This document shows, in pieces, positions 33,964 to 42,707 of a stretch of 64,000 bases of DNA. The notes under the pieces were generated by a model, which saw only the letters and a program-made list of their open reading frames with translations, was not told the DNA's origin and did no database searches. The stretch comes from Anaerostipes butyraticus. Lineage in GTDB: Bacteria > Bacillota > Clostridia > Lachnospirales > Lachnospiraceae. The first letter of the stretch is position 1. The number at the start of each line of letters is the position of its first letter. The stretch spans positions 62,001 through 126,000 of the forward strand of contig NZ_BLYI01000047.1 of NCBI RefSeq assembly GCF_016586355.1, in the 5' to 3' direction. The position numbers and the translations under genes were made by a program.

Positions 33964-36060
33964 ATGAACAAAAGATCAAGAGAAATGTTATTGTTATTTG
34001 TGGAACAGCAGAAAAACTGGACAATCTCAAAGCTTGCAAAGCGCTTTGAGGTATCAGAGCGGACTATAAGGAACGACATCAGTGATATCAACGATTATCT
34101 GAAGCAGCAGAAGATCACACAGATCCAATTTGGCGGCAGCGGACGTCTGATCATAGAAAAAGATATCAAAAAGGTGAAAAAACTGGGAGAAAACGGCGAC
34201 CTCTATACGTATCGTCTGTCAAAGGAGGAAAGAAAAGTCCTCGCAGCCGCGCTCCTTATTCAGACAAAGGATCATATTACACTGTCTAACATTGCGGAAA
34301 TGCTGATGGTCAGCAGAGCAACCATCATCAATGATCTGGACGGTGTTAAAAAATTTCTTCAGTCAGGAAATCTTCACGTGATTTCTCATTCCAATAAAGG
34401 CCTGCGGCTGGAGGGAAGTGAGGGGGATAAAAGGCTGTTTTTGCTCCGGATCATGTCCATTGGAGCCAATGAGATACAGGGTGAGTCTGTCATCCGCAGT
34501 TTTCTGAAAGGTCTGGGAATGGAATTCGAACTTCCGGAGGAAGACCGGCGGAGACTTCAGCGGATTATTAATGAACAGGAGCATGTCTATGGCCGTTTCC
34601 TGACGGATGCGTCCTTTGATTATCTGATGCAGTATCTGATGCTGTCCATTCAGAGAATCCGTCAGGACAGCCAGATTACGGAGGAAGTAGACGGAAATAA
34701 GAGCAAATATAAAATGGCGCGGGACATTATAAAATATGTATCTCAGTACTGGGGGCTGGATGAAGGAAAAGGAGAAGCAGATTTCCTCTGCGGTGTGCTG
34801 GACAGTATGAGTTATACCCAGCGGAAACGCAGAGATCAGCGGATCATCGGACTGCAGCTGGTGACGAGAAAATTTATTGAAAATGTATCCCGGGAATTGA
34901 ATGTTAATCTGAACCGGGATTTCAATTTTTATGAAAATCTGGTAGATCATCTGGAATCCATTTTTATGAAGTCTTTTAATGTAACCCAGAGAGATGATTT
35001 CCTTAAAAAATATGTAGAACAAAATCCCAGAGTTCTGGAAGTTGTAAAGAATCATCTGGATATGCTGGAAAAATTTATCGGACGGGAAATTTCGGAGATT
35101 GAAACCGATTATATTGTTATCCATATTTGTGCGGCGATTGAGAGGCGGAAGAAGAAGGAAGTGGATTTCCAGGTGCTGATTGTGTGCGGAGGCGGAGTGG
35201 GGACTTCTCAGCTTCTGCTTTCCAAGATGGAGAATCGTTTTGACTTTCATGTAGTGGATGTGGTATCGGCTCACCTGCTTCGGGAGACAGAGTATGAAAA
35301 TGTGGATATGATAGTTTCGACGATTCCATTGAAAAATTTTGAGAAAGACTATATCCTGGTTTCGCCGGTATTTACAGATGAGGACTATCTGAGAGTCAGC
35401 AGGAAGATTGAGGAACTGCAGGGAAGGCGGAGAGTCCCGAAAAAAGAGAAATCTCAGGAGGAACAAGGGAAAAAGACGGCAGAAAAGCTTTTAAAAGTTT
35501 TAAAACCGGTGATAAAGGACGAAAATCTGATGAAAGAGGTGTCCAAAAAAGTCAGAGAGTTTTTCGGGGTGGAAGATCCCGAGGAAGAGCCTTTTCTCTA
35601 TGAGCTGCTTCCGCCAGAACATATTCAGCTGGATGTAAAATGCAGAGACTGGAGAGAGGCAGTCTGCAAATCAGCACAGCCGCTTCTGGAGAAGGGGTAT
35701 ATTGAAGAAAGATATATTGACGCTATGCTTGATAATATCAGGGAAAATGGCGCTTATATTGTAATCTCACCAGGATTCGCCCTGCCTCATGAAGGATTTG
35801 ATACAGGATGTATAAAAGTAGGAATGAATCTGATTCGCCTGACAGATCCGGTGGTGATTGAAGATATAGATGGAGAGACTGAGACTGTTAAGATATTTTG
35901 CTGCATGAGCACAGAAGATCATAAAAAGCATCTGAAAGCATTTTTCCATCTGGTAAACATGCTGACCAACCGCCAGTTCAAGGAAGAACTGATGAATGCG
36001 GATACGCCGGAGAAAATGGCGGAGATTATAAAAATATATGAAATGAGAATCAAAAGCTAG
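33964..36060 (+). CDS. BglG/MtlR-type PRD transcriptional regulator with EIIB and EIIA domains
   Basis: A 698-residue transcription activator of the LicR/MtlR kind. Order: helix-turn-helix (residues 1-60), second HTH (95-150), PRD1 (about 180-290), PRD2 (about 300-400), EIIB-like domain with Cys408 in VCGGGVGTS, EIIA-like domain (about 550-698) with His609 in ALPHEGF. PTS phosphorylation of these domains sets its activity. AGGAGG precedes the ATG at 33964; the longer open frame upstream overlaps the PAP2 gene and is not translated. It precedes the galactitol PTS operon, its probable target. Confidence 0.93.
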   Translation: MNKRSREMLLLFVEQQKNWTISKLAKRFEVSERTIRNDISDINDYLKQQKITQIQFGGSGRLIIEKDIKKVKKLGENGDLYTYRLSKEERKVLAAALLIQTKDHITLSNIAEMLMVSRATIINDLDGVKKFLQSGNLHVISHSNKGLRLEGSEGDKRLFLLRIMSIGANEIQGESVIRSFLKGLGMEFELPEEDRRRLQRIINEQEHVYGRFLTDASFDYLMQYLMLSIQRIRQDSQITEEVDGNKSKYKMARDIIKYVSQYWGLDEGKGEADFLCGVLDSMSYTQRKRRDQRIIGLQLVTRKFIENVSRELNVNLNRDFNFYENLVDHLESIFMKSFNVTQRDDFLKKYVEQNPRVLEVVKNHLDMLEKFIGREISEIETDYIVIHICAAIERRKKKEVDFQVLIVCGGGVGTSQLLLSKMENRFDFHVVDVVSAHLLRETEYENVDMIVSTIPLKNFEKDYILVSPVFTDEDYLRVSRKIEELQGRRRVPKKEKSQEEQGKKTAEKLLKVLKPVIKDENLMKEVSKKVREFFGVEDPEEEPFLYELLPPEHIQLDVKCRDWREAVCKSAQPLLEKGYIEERYIDAMLDNIRENGAYIVISPGFALPHEGFDTGCIKVGMNLIRLTDPVVIEDIDGETETVKIFCCMSTEDHKKHLKAFFHLVNMLTNRQFKEELMNADTPEKMAEIIKIYEMRIKS

Positions 36061-36077
36061 TTAATTAAAAATACAGA

Positions 36078-36120
36078 AAAAAGAGACCTGCGGTCAATGA
36101 GAGATCGAGGGTCTCTTTTT
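36078..36120 (+). terminator. Intrinsic terminator after the PRD regulator
   Basis: AAAAAGAGACC (36078-36088) pairs with GGTCTCTTTTT (36110-36120) across a long loop. The A and T tracts are symmetric. Confidence 0.8.
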
Positions 36121-36145
36121 GCGTGTAAATTTCTTTCCAAAATTT

Positions 36146-36159
36146 CGGAAACGTTTTCA
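36146..36159 (+). promoter_or_regulatory. cre-like CcpA site upstream of the galactitol operon
   Basis: CGGAAACGTTTTCA matches the cre consensus TGNAANCGNWNNCA at all defined positions but the first. It lies about 70 bases upstream of a TATAAT (36225-36230), which has no proper -35, as expected for an activator-dependent promoter. Carbon catabolite control is inferred. Confidence 0.6.
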
Positions 36160-36301
36160 ACCTGTGTAAAATTCTGCAAAATAATAAGAAAACCTTTTGA
36201 CCGTTTTTTTCACAGAGCAGGCAATATAATAAAACCATAAAGAAGAGGACGTCACTTCAAAGGAACAAAAAGGATGTAATATGAAAGGAGAAACATAAGA
36301 A

Positions 36302-36763
36302 ATGGTTTGGGAGAAGCTTAAGAAAGAGCTCATTATCCCTGGACTGGAAGCGAAGAACAGCGATGAGATTTTTGAAGCGCTGGGAGGAGAGCTCGTAAAG
36401 CAGGGATACTGCAAGGAATCTTATGTACAGGCATTAAAGGACCGGGAGGCAGAATTCCCAACAGGAATCAATATGGGAGAAAAAGGAGTTGCGATTCCTC
36501 ATACAGATGTCAGTCATGTCAATAAAAAAGGAATTGCAATTGCTACTTTAAAAGAACCGGTATCATTTATTGAAATGGGGACGGACGATGAATATGTGAA
36601 AGCACAGGTTATCTTTATGCTGGCAGTGGATGAAAAAGGACACTTGGAACTTCTGCAGGCGATTCTTGGAATCCTGCAGGATCAGGAAACATTGACAAAA
36701 TTAACAGAAGCAAAAGACGCAGAAGAAATTATAGAAATCATCAAAGAAAAGGAGAATATGTAA
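36302..36763 (+). CDS. gatA: PTS galactitol-type EIIA component
   Basis: A 153-residue EIIA of the fructose/mannitol superfamily. The phosphorylated histidine is His67 in GVAIPHTDVSHV. GAAAGGAG precedes the ATG. It is the first gene of the operon and is followed by the EIIB and EIIC genes, giving the split architecture of galactitol permeases. The symbol here means the PTS gene, not the amidotransferase subunit encoded elsewhere in the window. Confidence 0.9.
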   Translation: MVWEKLKKELIIPGLEAKNSDEIFEALGGELVKQGYCKESYVQALKDREAEFPTGINMGEKGVAIPHTDVSHVNKKGIAIATLKEPVSFIEMGTDDEYVKAQVIFMLAVDEKGHLELLQAILGILQDQETLTKLTEAKDAEEIIEIIKEKENM

Positions 36764-36765
36764 TT

Positions 36766-37044
36766 ATGAAAAAGAAAGTAATCGTAGCATGTGGAGGAGC
36801 AGTCGCAACATCAACAGTAGCAGCAAACGCAGTAGTAGATCTGGCAAAGGAAAACGGAATTGACGTGGAAATCGCGCAGGTAAGGATTTCTGAAATCGCA
36901 TCCAATCTTCCGGCGGATCTGATCGTAACCACATCAAAGGTAAAGAGAGATTTCGGAGTGCCGCTGATCACAGGAATGCCTTTCATTTCCGGAATCGGCG
37001 TAGACAAAACAAAAGCAAAGATCTTAGAAGTATTAAAGAAATAA
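36766..37044 (+). CDS. gatB: PTS galactitol-type EIIB component
   Basis: A 92-residue EIIB of the galactitol family. The phosphocysteine is Cys9 in VIVACGGAVATSTVAANAV. It transfers phosphate from EIIA to the incoming sugar at EIIC. The start is two bases after the EIIA stop. Confidence 0.92.
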   Translation: MKKKVIVACGGAVATSTVAANAVVDLAKENGIDVEIAQVRISEIASNLPADLIVTTSKVKRDFGVPLITGMPFISGIGVDKTKAKILEVLKK

Positions 37045-37134
37045 TTTTTTGACCGGAGAAACCATACAGAGGATGTTATAAGTGTAAGATGTAAATATAT
37101 GGGATAGTATACAGATTTTGAAAAGGAGAAAGTT

Positions 37135-38493
37135 ATGGGAATCATAGGAGATGCGATTAATTATATTATCGATATGGGAGCTTCCGCCATGCTCCCGCTG
37201 GTGATCGCAGTCCTGAGTATTATTGTCGGCGTAAAAGTCGGAAAAGCAATTCGGGCAGGACTGATGGTTGGTGTCGGATTTGTAGGACTGGATCTGATCG
37301 TAACGCTGATGAATGAAAACCTGGGACCTGCGGCCCAGAAGATGTCAGAAAATTTTGGACTGAGTCTGAATGTTGTGGACATCGGATGGCCTGGTATGTC
37401 ACCGATCACATGGGCGTCCAGCATTGCGACCGTTGCAATCCCGGTTGCTATTGGAGTCAACATTCTAATGCTGGTACTGAAACTGACCAAAACGATCAAT
37501 GTAGATATCTGGAATATCTGGCATATGACATTTACAGGCGCGATTGCTTATGTGGTGACAGGAAATTTTGCTATCGGCATTGCAGGTGTTGTTGTGCATG
37601 CGGTCATCGCATATAAATTTGGTGATTTATATGCGCCGTTAATGGAAGACTATTTTGAACTGGAAGACATCACAGTGCCGCATGGAACGGCTACATATCT
37701 CGCGCCGATCGCATGTACGGTAGATGCGGTCATTGAAAAGATCCCTGGCGTGAAAAAGATTAATTTCAGTCTTGAAAATTTACAGGAAAAAGTCGGCGTG
37801 CTGGCAGAGCCGATCGTAATCGGAGGTATCCTTGGAGGTATTGTAGGACTCCTGGCAGGCTATGATTTTAAAGGAGCATTCCAGTTAGGCATCAAGATGT
37901 CCGCCGTTATGGTATTAATGCCGAAGATCACAAAATGTATCATGGAAGGTCTGATGCCTCTGACAGAGCGCATGAAGGAAATTCTTACGAAGAGATCTGG
38001 GGATTCTGAATTCTATATCGGTCTTGATCCGGCGATTCTTCTTGGAGATTCCGATGTAGTAACAGCAGGATTGATCTTTATTCCATTAACTGTACTGATC
38101 GCGGTTATCGTTCCTGGAAATGTGATCCTTCCATTTGGGGACCTGGCAACCATCGGATTTTTCATCGCAATCGCGGTTGCTGTTCATAAAGGAAATCTGT
38201 TCCGTACTTTGATCTCAGGGTCCTGTATTATGTTCTTTACTATCTGGATTGCAAATCAGGCAATTCCATGGACAACGGCTCTTGCACAGTCTGTAAACCT
38301 GACAGGCGGAGCAAGCCAGATCGCAGCGCTGGATCAGGGAGGATGTCCGATCACATATCTGTTCACACAGCTCTTTACACGTGATAATATGTTCGGATTT
38401 GCGGTGATTGGAATCATTTATGTGATTTGTATGATCTTTACGGTCCGTTTGTCAAAACAGAGAGCAGCAGCGTTAAAAGAAGAAAATTATTAA
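37135..38493 (+). CDS. gatC: PTS galactitol-type EIIC component
   Basis: A 452-residue membrane permease of the GatC family with about ten hydrophobic segments. It starts INYIIDMGASAMLPLVIAV and has the family's cytoplasmic loop MEDYFELEDITVPHGTATYL. AAAAGGAG precedes the ATG. Together with the two upstream soluble subunits it would import galactitol or a similar polyol as the 1-phosphate. Placement with a dehydrogenase, kinase and aldolase supports galactitol. Confidence 0.92.
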   Translation: MGIIGDAINYIIDMGASAMLPLVIAVLSIIVGVKVGKAIRAGLMVGVGFVGLDLIVTLMNENLGPAAQKMSENFGLSLNVVDIGWPGMSPITWASSIATVAIPVAIGVNILMLVLKLTKTINVDIWNIWHMTFTGAIAYVVTGNFAIGIAGVVVHAVIAYKFGDLYAPLMEDYFELEDITVPHGTATYLAPIACTVDAVIEKIPGVKKINFSLENLQEKVGVLAEPIVIGGILGGIVGLLAGYDFKGAFQLGIKMSAVMVLMPKITKCIMEGLMPLTERMKEILTKRSGDSEFYIGLDPAILLGDSDVVTAGLIFIPLTVLIAVIVPGNVILPFGDLATIGFFIAIAVAVHKGNLFRTLISGSCIMFFTIWIANQAIPWTTALAQSVNLTGGASQIAALDQGGCPITYLFTQLFTRDNMFGFAVIGIIYVICMIFTVRLSKQRAAALKEENY

Positions 38494-38499
38494 AACACC

Positions 38500-38522
38500 C
38501 GGCGGATCGCAAAGATCCGCCG
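38500..38522 (+). repeat. Intercistronic hairpin in the galactitol operon
   Basis: CGGCGGATC and GATCCGCCG form a perfect 9-bp stem with loop GCAAA, ending 11 bases before the aldolase ribosome site. It is followed by CTGATTTTA, a weak T-tract. It may set the ratio between transporter and enzyme mRNA. Confidence 0.55.
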
Positions 38523-38544
38523 CTGATTTTAGGAGGAATTATCA

Positions 38545-39399
38545 ATGCCATTAGTAACGACAAAAGAAATGTTATTGAATGCCCAGAAAGGGAACTACGC
38601 AGTGGGAGCGTTCAATGTGGAAAATATGGAAATGGTTATGGCGGTCATGGAAGCGGCCGAAGAGTTAAAATCACCGGTGATTATGCAGACAACGCCGTCT
38701 ACCGTAAAATATGCGGGTCTTGATTTCTTTCTGGCCAATGTGAAGGCAGCAGCAGAGAGAGCATCTGTGCCGGTGGCCATGCATCTGGATCATGGAAGCA
38801 GTTTTGAACTGGCCATGCAGGCATACCGGACAGGATATACATCCATTATGATCGATGGATCCCATGAAAGTTTTGAAGGAAACATCGCCGTATCCAAGGC
38901 AGTGGCCGATGCCTGCGCGCCGTCAGGAATTCCGGTGGAAGCGGAACTGGGAAAAGTCGGAGGCAAGGAAGATGACCTGGACGGAGGAGACGATAACCCG
39001 TATACGGATCCGAATCAGGCCGTGGAATTCGTAAAGCGTACAGGGGTCAATTCCCTGGCAGTGGCGATTGGAACCGCCCATGGAGTTTACAAAGGAGAGC
39101 CGAAACTGGATCTGGATCGCTTATCTGAGATACGCAAAGTGGTGGATATCCCGCTGGTGCTTCATGGAACCAGCGGCGTTCCGGATGAAACAGTGACGGA
39201 ATGTGTCAATCGTGGAATCTGTAAGGTAAATTATGCCACAGATTTAAGAATCGCTTTTACCAAAGGCGTAGAAGCCGTGTTTGAGGAAAATCCGGATGTG
39301 ATTGATCCGAAGAAATATAACGCAAAAGGAAAAGAATATGTAAAAGAATATGTTATGTCCAAAATGCGTGTTGTAAAGAGTGTTGGAAAGGCAGAATAA
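38545..39399 (+). CDS. Class II ketose-bisphosphate aldolase (tagatose-bisphosphate type)
   Basis: A 284-residue zinc aldolase of the GatY/KbaY/FbaA group. The active site shows His80, Asp82 and His83 in MHLDHGSS, AELGKVGGKEDD, the zinc histidine in TAHGVYKG and the zinc histidine in VLHGTSG. Family length and motif spelling fit tagatose-1,6-bisphosphate or fructose-bisphosphate aldolase. In this operon it would split tagatose-1,6-bisphosphate into glyceraldehyde-3-phosphate and DHAP. AGGAGG lies 8 bases upstream. Confidence 0.9.
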   Translation: MPLVTTKEMLLNAQKGNYAVGAFNVENMEMVMAVMEAAEELKSPVIMQTTPSTVKYAGLDFFLANVKAAAERASVPVAMHLDHGSSFELAMQAYRTGYTSIMIDGSHESFEGNIAVSKAVADACAPSGIPVEAELGKVGGKEDDLDGGDDNPYTDPNQAVEFVKRTGVNSLAVAIGTAHGVYKGEPKLDLDRLSEIRKVVDIPLVLHGTSGVPDETVTECVNRGICKVNYATDLRIAFTKGVEAVFEENPDVIDPKKYNAKGKEYVKEYVMSKMRVVKSVGKAE

Positions 39400-39418
39400 A
39401 CAGAAAGGAAGAATGAGA

Positions 39419-40468
39419 ATGAAAGCAGGAGTTGTTCATGCAAAGAATGATATTCGATATGAAAAAATAGAAAAACCGGTGCCAAAAGCAGGGCAGGTAC
39501 TGATCAAAGTGAAATATACAGGGATCTGTGGATCTGATGTACCAAGGGTGAATGGAGATGCATGCCATTTCTTCCCGAATGTGCTGGGTCACGAGTTTTC
39601 CGGAACTGTAGAGAAAGTAGGAGAGGGAGTCACTTCTCTGGCTGCCGGCGACCGGGTGGCCGGAGTTCCGCTGGTACCGTGCATGGAATGCGAAGACTGC
39701 CAGAAGGGAAATTATTCTCTGTGCAAACACTACAGTTTTATCGGCTCCAGAGAATTTGGAAGTTTTGCAGAATATGTGGTGGTTCCGGAGAAAAATGCCG
39801 TAAAATTTGAGGATACGGTCAGCTTCGAGCAGGGAGCATTTTTCGAACCGGCAACGGTGGCCCTCCATGGGCTGAACCGTGTAGATTACCGGGCAGGAGA
39901 ATGTGTGGCAATCCTCGGCGGCGGAACCATCGGACTGTTTACGGCTCAGTGGGCAAAGATTTTCGGCGCAAAGAAGGTGGTAGTGTTCGATATCAATAAT
40001 GAGAGACTGGAGCTTGCAAAAAAACTGGGTGCTGACGAGGGAATCAATACACTAGATGAAGACTTTATGGAAAAAGCCATGGCGCTGACAGACGGCAAAG
40101 GATACGGATATATTTATGAGACAGCCGGTGTGACTACAACGATGAAATATGCCTTCCAGCTGGCAGCCAATAAAGCAGGGGTTTGTTTCATCGGAACGCC
40201 GACCAGGGAATTAAGTTTTTCTGTAGATGAGTGGGAGAATATCAATCGAAAAGAATTTACTCTGACCGGCTCCTGGATGTCCTACAGTGCTCCGTTCCCG
40301 GGAAAAGAATGGGTTCTCACAGCGCATTATTTCAGGACAGGACAGCTGAAATTCGATGAGTCCCTGATTTTCCGGAAAATGCCGCTGAGCAAAATCGACG
40401 AGGCGTTTGAAATGTATAAGACACCGGGAACCGTAAAAGGAAAGATTCTGATCGATAGCGAGGAATAG
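39419..40468 (+). CDS. gatD: Galactitol-1-phosphate 5-dehydrogenase-like zinc dehydrogenase
   Basis: A 349-residue medium-chain zinc dehydrogenase. The catalytic zinc ligand Cys37 is in GICGSDVPR, followed by GHEFSG. The structural zinc cysteines are CMECEDCQKGNYSLC. The NAD motif is VAILGGGTIGLF. It would oxidise galactitol-1-phosphate to tagatose-6-phosphate; specificity is inferred from the operon. ATGs at 39413 and 39419 are both possible. AAGGAA fits the second. Confidence 0.87.
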   Translation: MKAGVVHAKNDIRYEKIEKPVPKAGQVLIKVKYTGICGSDVPRVNGDACHFFPNVLGHEFSGTVEKVGEGVTSLAAGDRVAGVPLVPCMECEDCQKGNYSLCKHYSFIGSREFGSFAEYVVVPEKNAVKFEDTVSFEQGAFFEPATVALHGLNRVDYRAGECVAILGGGTIGLFTAQWAKIFGAKKVVVFDINNERLELAKKLGADEGINTLDEDFMEKAMALTDGKGYGYIYETAGVTTTMKYAFQLAANKAGVCFIGTPTRELSFSVDEWENINRKEFTLTGSWMSYSAPFPGKEWVLTAHYFRTGQLKFDESLIFRKMPLSKIDEAFEMYKTPGTVKGKILIDSEE

Positions 40469-40470
40469 AG

Positions 40471-41421
40471 ATGATTACAACTATTACTTTAAATGTTTCT
40501 GTAGATAAAGCATACCGCATTGCAGGCAGCATACAGCCGGGAACTGTATCCAGGGTGCTGGAATGTATCAATACAGCTGGAGGAAAAGGACTGAATGTGG
40601 CGAGGATTATAGATTTCTGCGGAGAAAAAGTGACAGCAGCAGGGTTCGCAGGAGGATTCAACGGAAGATATGTGGAGTCTCTGCTGGATCAGGATGGAAT
40701 CCATCATGATTTTACCAGAACCAGGAGTGAAACCAGAAGCTGTATCAATATCCTGGCAGAGGATGAAACATCCACGGAATTTCTGGAGCCGGGAGCCCCT
40801 GTAGATGAGGGTGAAATCAGGGCGTTTCTGGAAAACTTTCAGCGAATTGCAGAAGAAAGTGATGTAATTACGATTTCCGGAAGTATTCCGAAAGGGGTGC
40901 CGGATGATATTTATGCGTTAATGATTCGGGAAATAAAGAAAAAGGGGAAAAAGGTGATTCTGGATACCAGCGGAACGTATTTAAAAGAAGGGATTAAGGC
41001 CGGGCCTACGATGATAAAACCAAATAAAGAAGAGCTGGAAGCCATTTTGGGAATGGAAATCACAGACAGGAACAGGACCATAGAAGCGGCAGTGGAACTG
41101 ATGAAGTACGGCATTGAGTATGTGGTCGTATCTCTCGGCGGTGATGGAGCCATGGTGGTAAGCCGGGAGGGAATCTTCCATGGCAGGCCGCCGCGGCTGA
41201 AAGCCGTAAATACAGTGGGATGCGGAGATTCCATGGTAGGGGCTTTTGCAGTCGCTATGAGACGAAGTCTTCTGATTCAGGAGGCGCTGGCCTACGCAGT
41301 GGCAGTTTCAGCTGCCAACGCAGTGAATCCGGAAACCGGGCATATCCGAATGGAAGATGTGGATGAGATTCTTCCAAAAGTAACCGTCCGGCGTCTGAAT
41401 GTGCAGAAGCCGGAGATTTGA
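40471..41421 (+). CDS. 1-phosphofructokinase-family hexose kinase (tagatose-6-phosphate kinase type)
   Basis: A 316-residue PfkB-family kinase of the LacC/FruK group. N-terminal ITLNVSVDKAYRI, GGKGLNVARI, the substrate and ATP regions IKPNKEEL, and the C-terminal catalytic loop VNTVGCGDSMVGAFAVA with the catalytic Asp in CGD. In this operon it would convert tagatose-6-phosphate to the 1,6-bisphosphate. Start is two bases after gatD. It completes a closed galactitol route: GatABC, GatD, kinase, aldolase. Confidence 0.87.
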   Translation: MITTITLNVSVDKAYRIAGSIQPGTVSRVLECINTAGGKGLNVARIIDFCGEKVTAAGFAGGFNGRYVESLLDQDGIHHDFTRTRSETRSCINILAEDETSTEFLEPGAPVDEGEIRAFLENFQRIAEESDVITISGSIPKGVPDDIYALMIREIKKKGKKVILDTSGTYLKEGIKAGPTMIKPNKEELEAILGMEITDRNRTIEAAVELMKYGIEYVVVSLGGDGAMVVSREGIFHGRPPRLKAVNTVGCGDSMVGAFAVAMRRSLLIQEALAYAVAVSAANAVNPETGHIRMEDVDEILPKVTVRRLNVQKPEI

Positions 41422-41489
41422 TGCAGGCTGTCTGGAAAGGACAGACAAAGGAGTTTTCCTTTCATAATTCATATTACATCCTGGACAGA

Positions 41490-41529
41490 GGAACGATTGG
41501 GAAAGAAACTTTTCCGGTCGTTCCTTTTT
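41490..41529 (+). terminator. Intrinsic terminator of the galactitol operon
   Basis: GGAACGATTGGGAAA (41490-41504) pairs, with three G-T wobbles, with TTTTCCGGTCGTTCC (41510-41524), followed by TTTTTC. A separate hairpin (GGGAG...CTCCC, about 41573-41597) lies closer to the convergent epimerase gene. Confidence 0.8.
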
Positions 41530-41604
41530 CGAACAGATTTTGCTGTTTCTATAAAAAATGCAGCAGAACAAATGGGAGCAATCGATCTGATTACTCCCAT
41601 TCTC

Positions 41605-42486
41605 TTACAGAATTTCAATGGTAAAGCTTAAACTGGTTTCTTCTCCCGGCTGCAGGGTTTTGATGCCTCTCTTGTGTTCGAAAACATCGTCCTCATCAGT
41701 GCAGGTGGAAGTGCCGCTCCAAGGTTCCAGGGCAACGAAAGGTCCGTCGTTGGCGCTGGACCATACGCCCAGATAATCGAAATCAGGGAAGGAAACGCAG
41801 ATGCCTTTTTCCTGATCTTTGTGTTTTAAGGAAACTTTTCTGGATTTCAGCTGGTCAAAGATAAGGGCGTCATTGTAAAACATCTCATGTTTGACCGGCA
41901 GGGTGGAGGAATCCTTAAGGATCGGAACCCGGTTTCCGTTGTCAATCAGAGCGTCTTCATTGAGAAGCGCGCAGTCAGCGGTTTCCGGATATTCGAATTC
42001 CACCACATAGTCTTCGAAATCTTCACCCTCGGAAATCGGGCAGTTAAAAGCAGGATGTCCGCCGACACAAAACGGCATCGGAATAGAATCATGGTTGATG
42101 ACAGTATGGGTAATCTTAAGTTTTTGGCCGTCCAGTTCATAGGTCATCTGAAGTTCGAAGTCAAAAGGATACTGTTTTTTCGTCTCTTCGTCTGCCTTCA
42201 GGGAAAATACGGCTTTGTCCTCTGTGCTGGAGATCAGAGTGAATTCCTTTCTTCTTGCGATTCCGTGGCGGCCGAAAGAACATGTTTTATCGCCGGAGAC
42301 AGATGCTGTTCCGTTTCTTAAACATCCGATGATCGGAAACAGAACAGGCGCCTGGCCGCTCCAGTAATCCGGATTGCCCTGCCACAGATATTCTGTTCCT
42401 TCTGTGTCTTTCAGGGACGTAAGTTCTGCTCCCATTGTCTTAAGAGCAGCAGAAATTTTGTCATTTTTCAATTCTATAACGCTCAT
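41605..42486 (-). CDS. Aldose 1-epimerase family protein
   Basis: A 293-residue galactose-mutarotase-like beta-sandwich protein. It has YLWQGNPDYWSGQAPVLFPIIG, RHGIARR, TYELDGQKLKITHTV, and CVGGHPAFNCP with the catalytic-type histidine, then DGPFVALEPWSGTSTC. Enzymes of this group interconvert sugar anomers; this subgroup also contains glucose-6-phosphate epimerases. It is convergent to the galactitol operon and not clearly part of it. AAGGAGG precedes the ATG. A minus-strand TGATATAAT extended -10 is about 60 bases upstream, and a CAATTCC/GGAATTG dyad lies at 42505-42525. Confidence 0.88.
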   Translation of the reverse strand: MSVIELKNDKISAALKTMGAELTSLKDTEGTEYLWQGNPDYWSGQAPVLFPIIGCLRNGTASVSGDKTCSFGRHGIARRKEFTLISSTEDKAVFSLKADEETKKQYPFDFELQMTYELDGQKLKITHTVINHDSIPMPFCVGGHPAFNCPISEGEDFEDYVVEFEYPETADCALLNEDALIDNGNRVPILKDSSTLPVKHEMFYNDALIFDQLKSRKVSLKHKDQEKGICVSFPDFDYLGVWSSANDGPFVALEPWSGTSTCTDEDDVFEHKRGIKTLQPGEETSLSFTIEIL

Positions 42487-42707
42487 ATGCCCTCCTTGTT
42501 TTCACAATTCCTCTATCCGGAATTGCAAAATTATTTTTTCTTATTATATAATTATATCATGATTTACCGGATGAGAGAAGGAAAGCTTTTTTAGCCAGAC
42601 CGGTAGAATTTTTCTCACTGGTGTGATAATATGACTAAGTATGCATAAAACAAGGAAATCACACGGCGGACAGCAGAAAGTCCGCTTCACATAAGAGAGG
42701 AGAAGCT

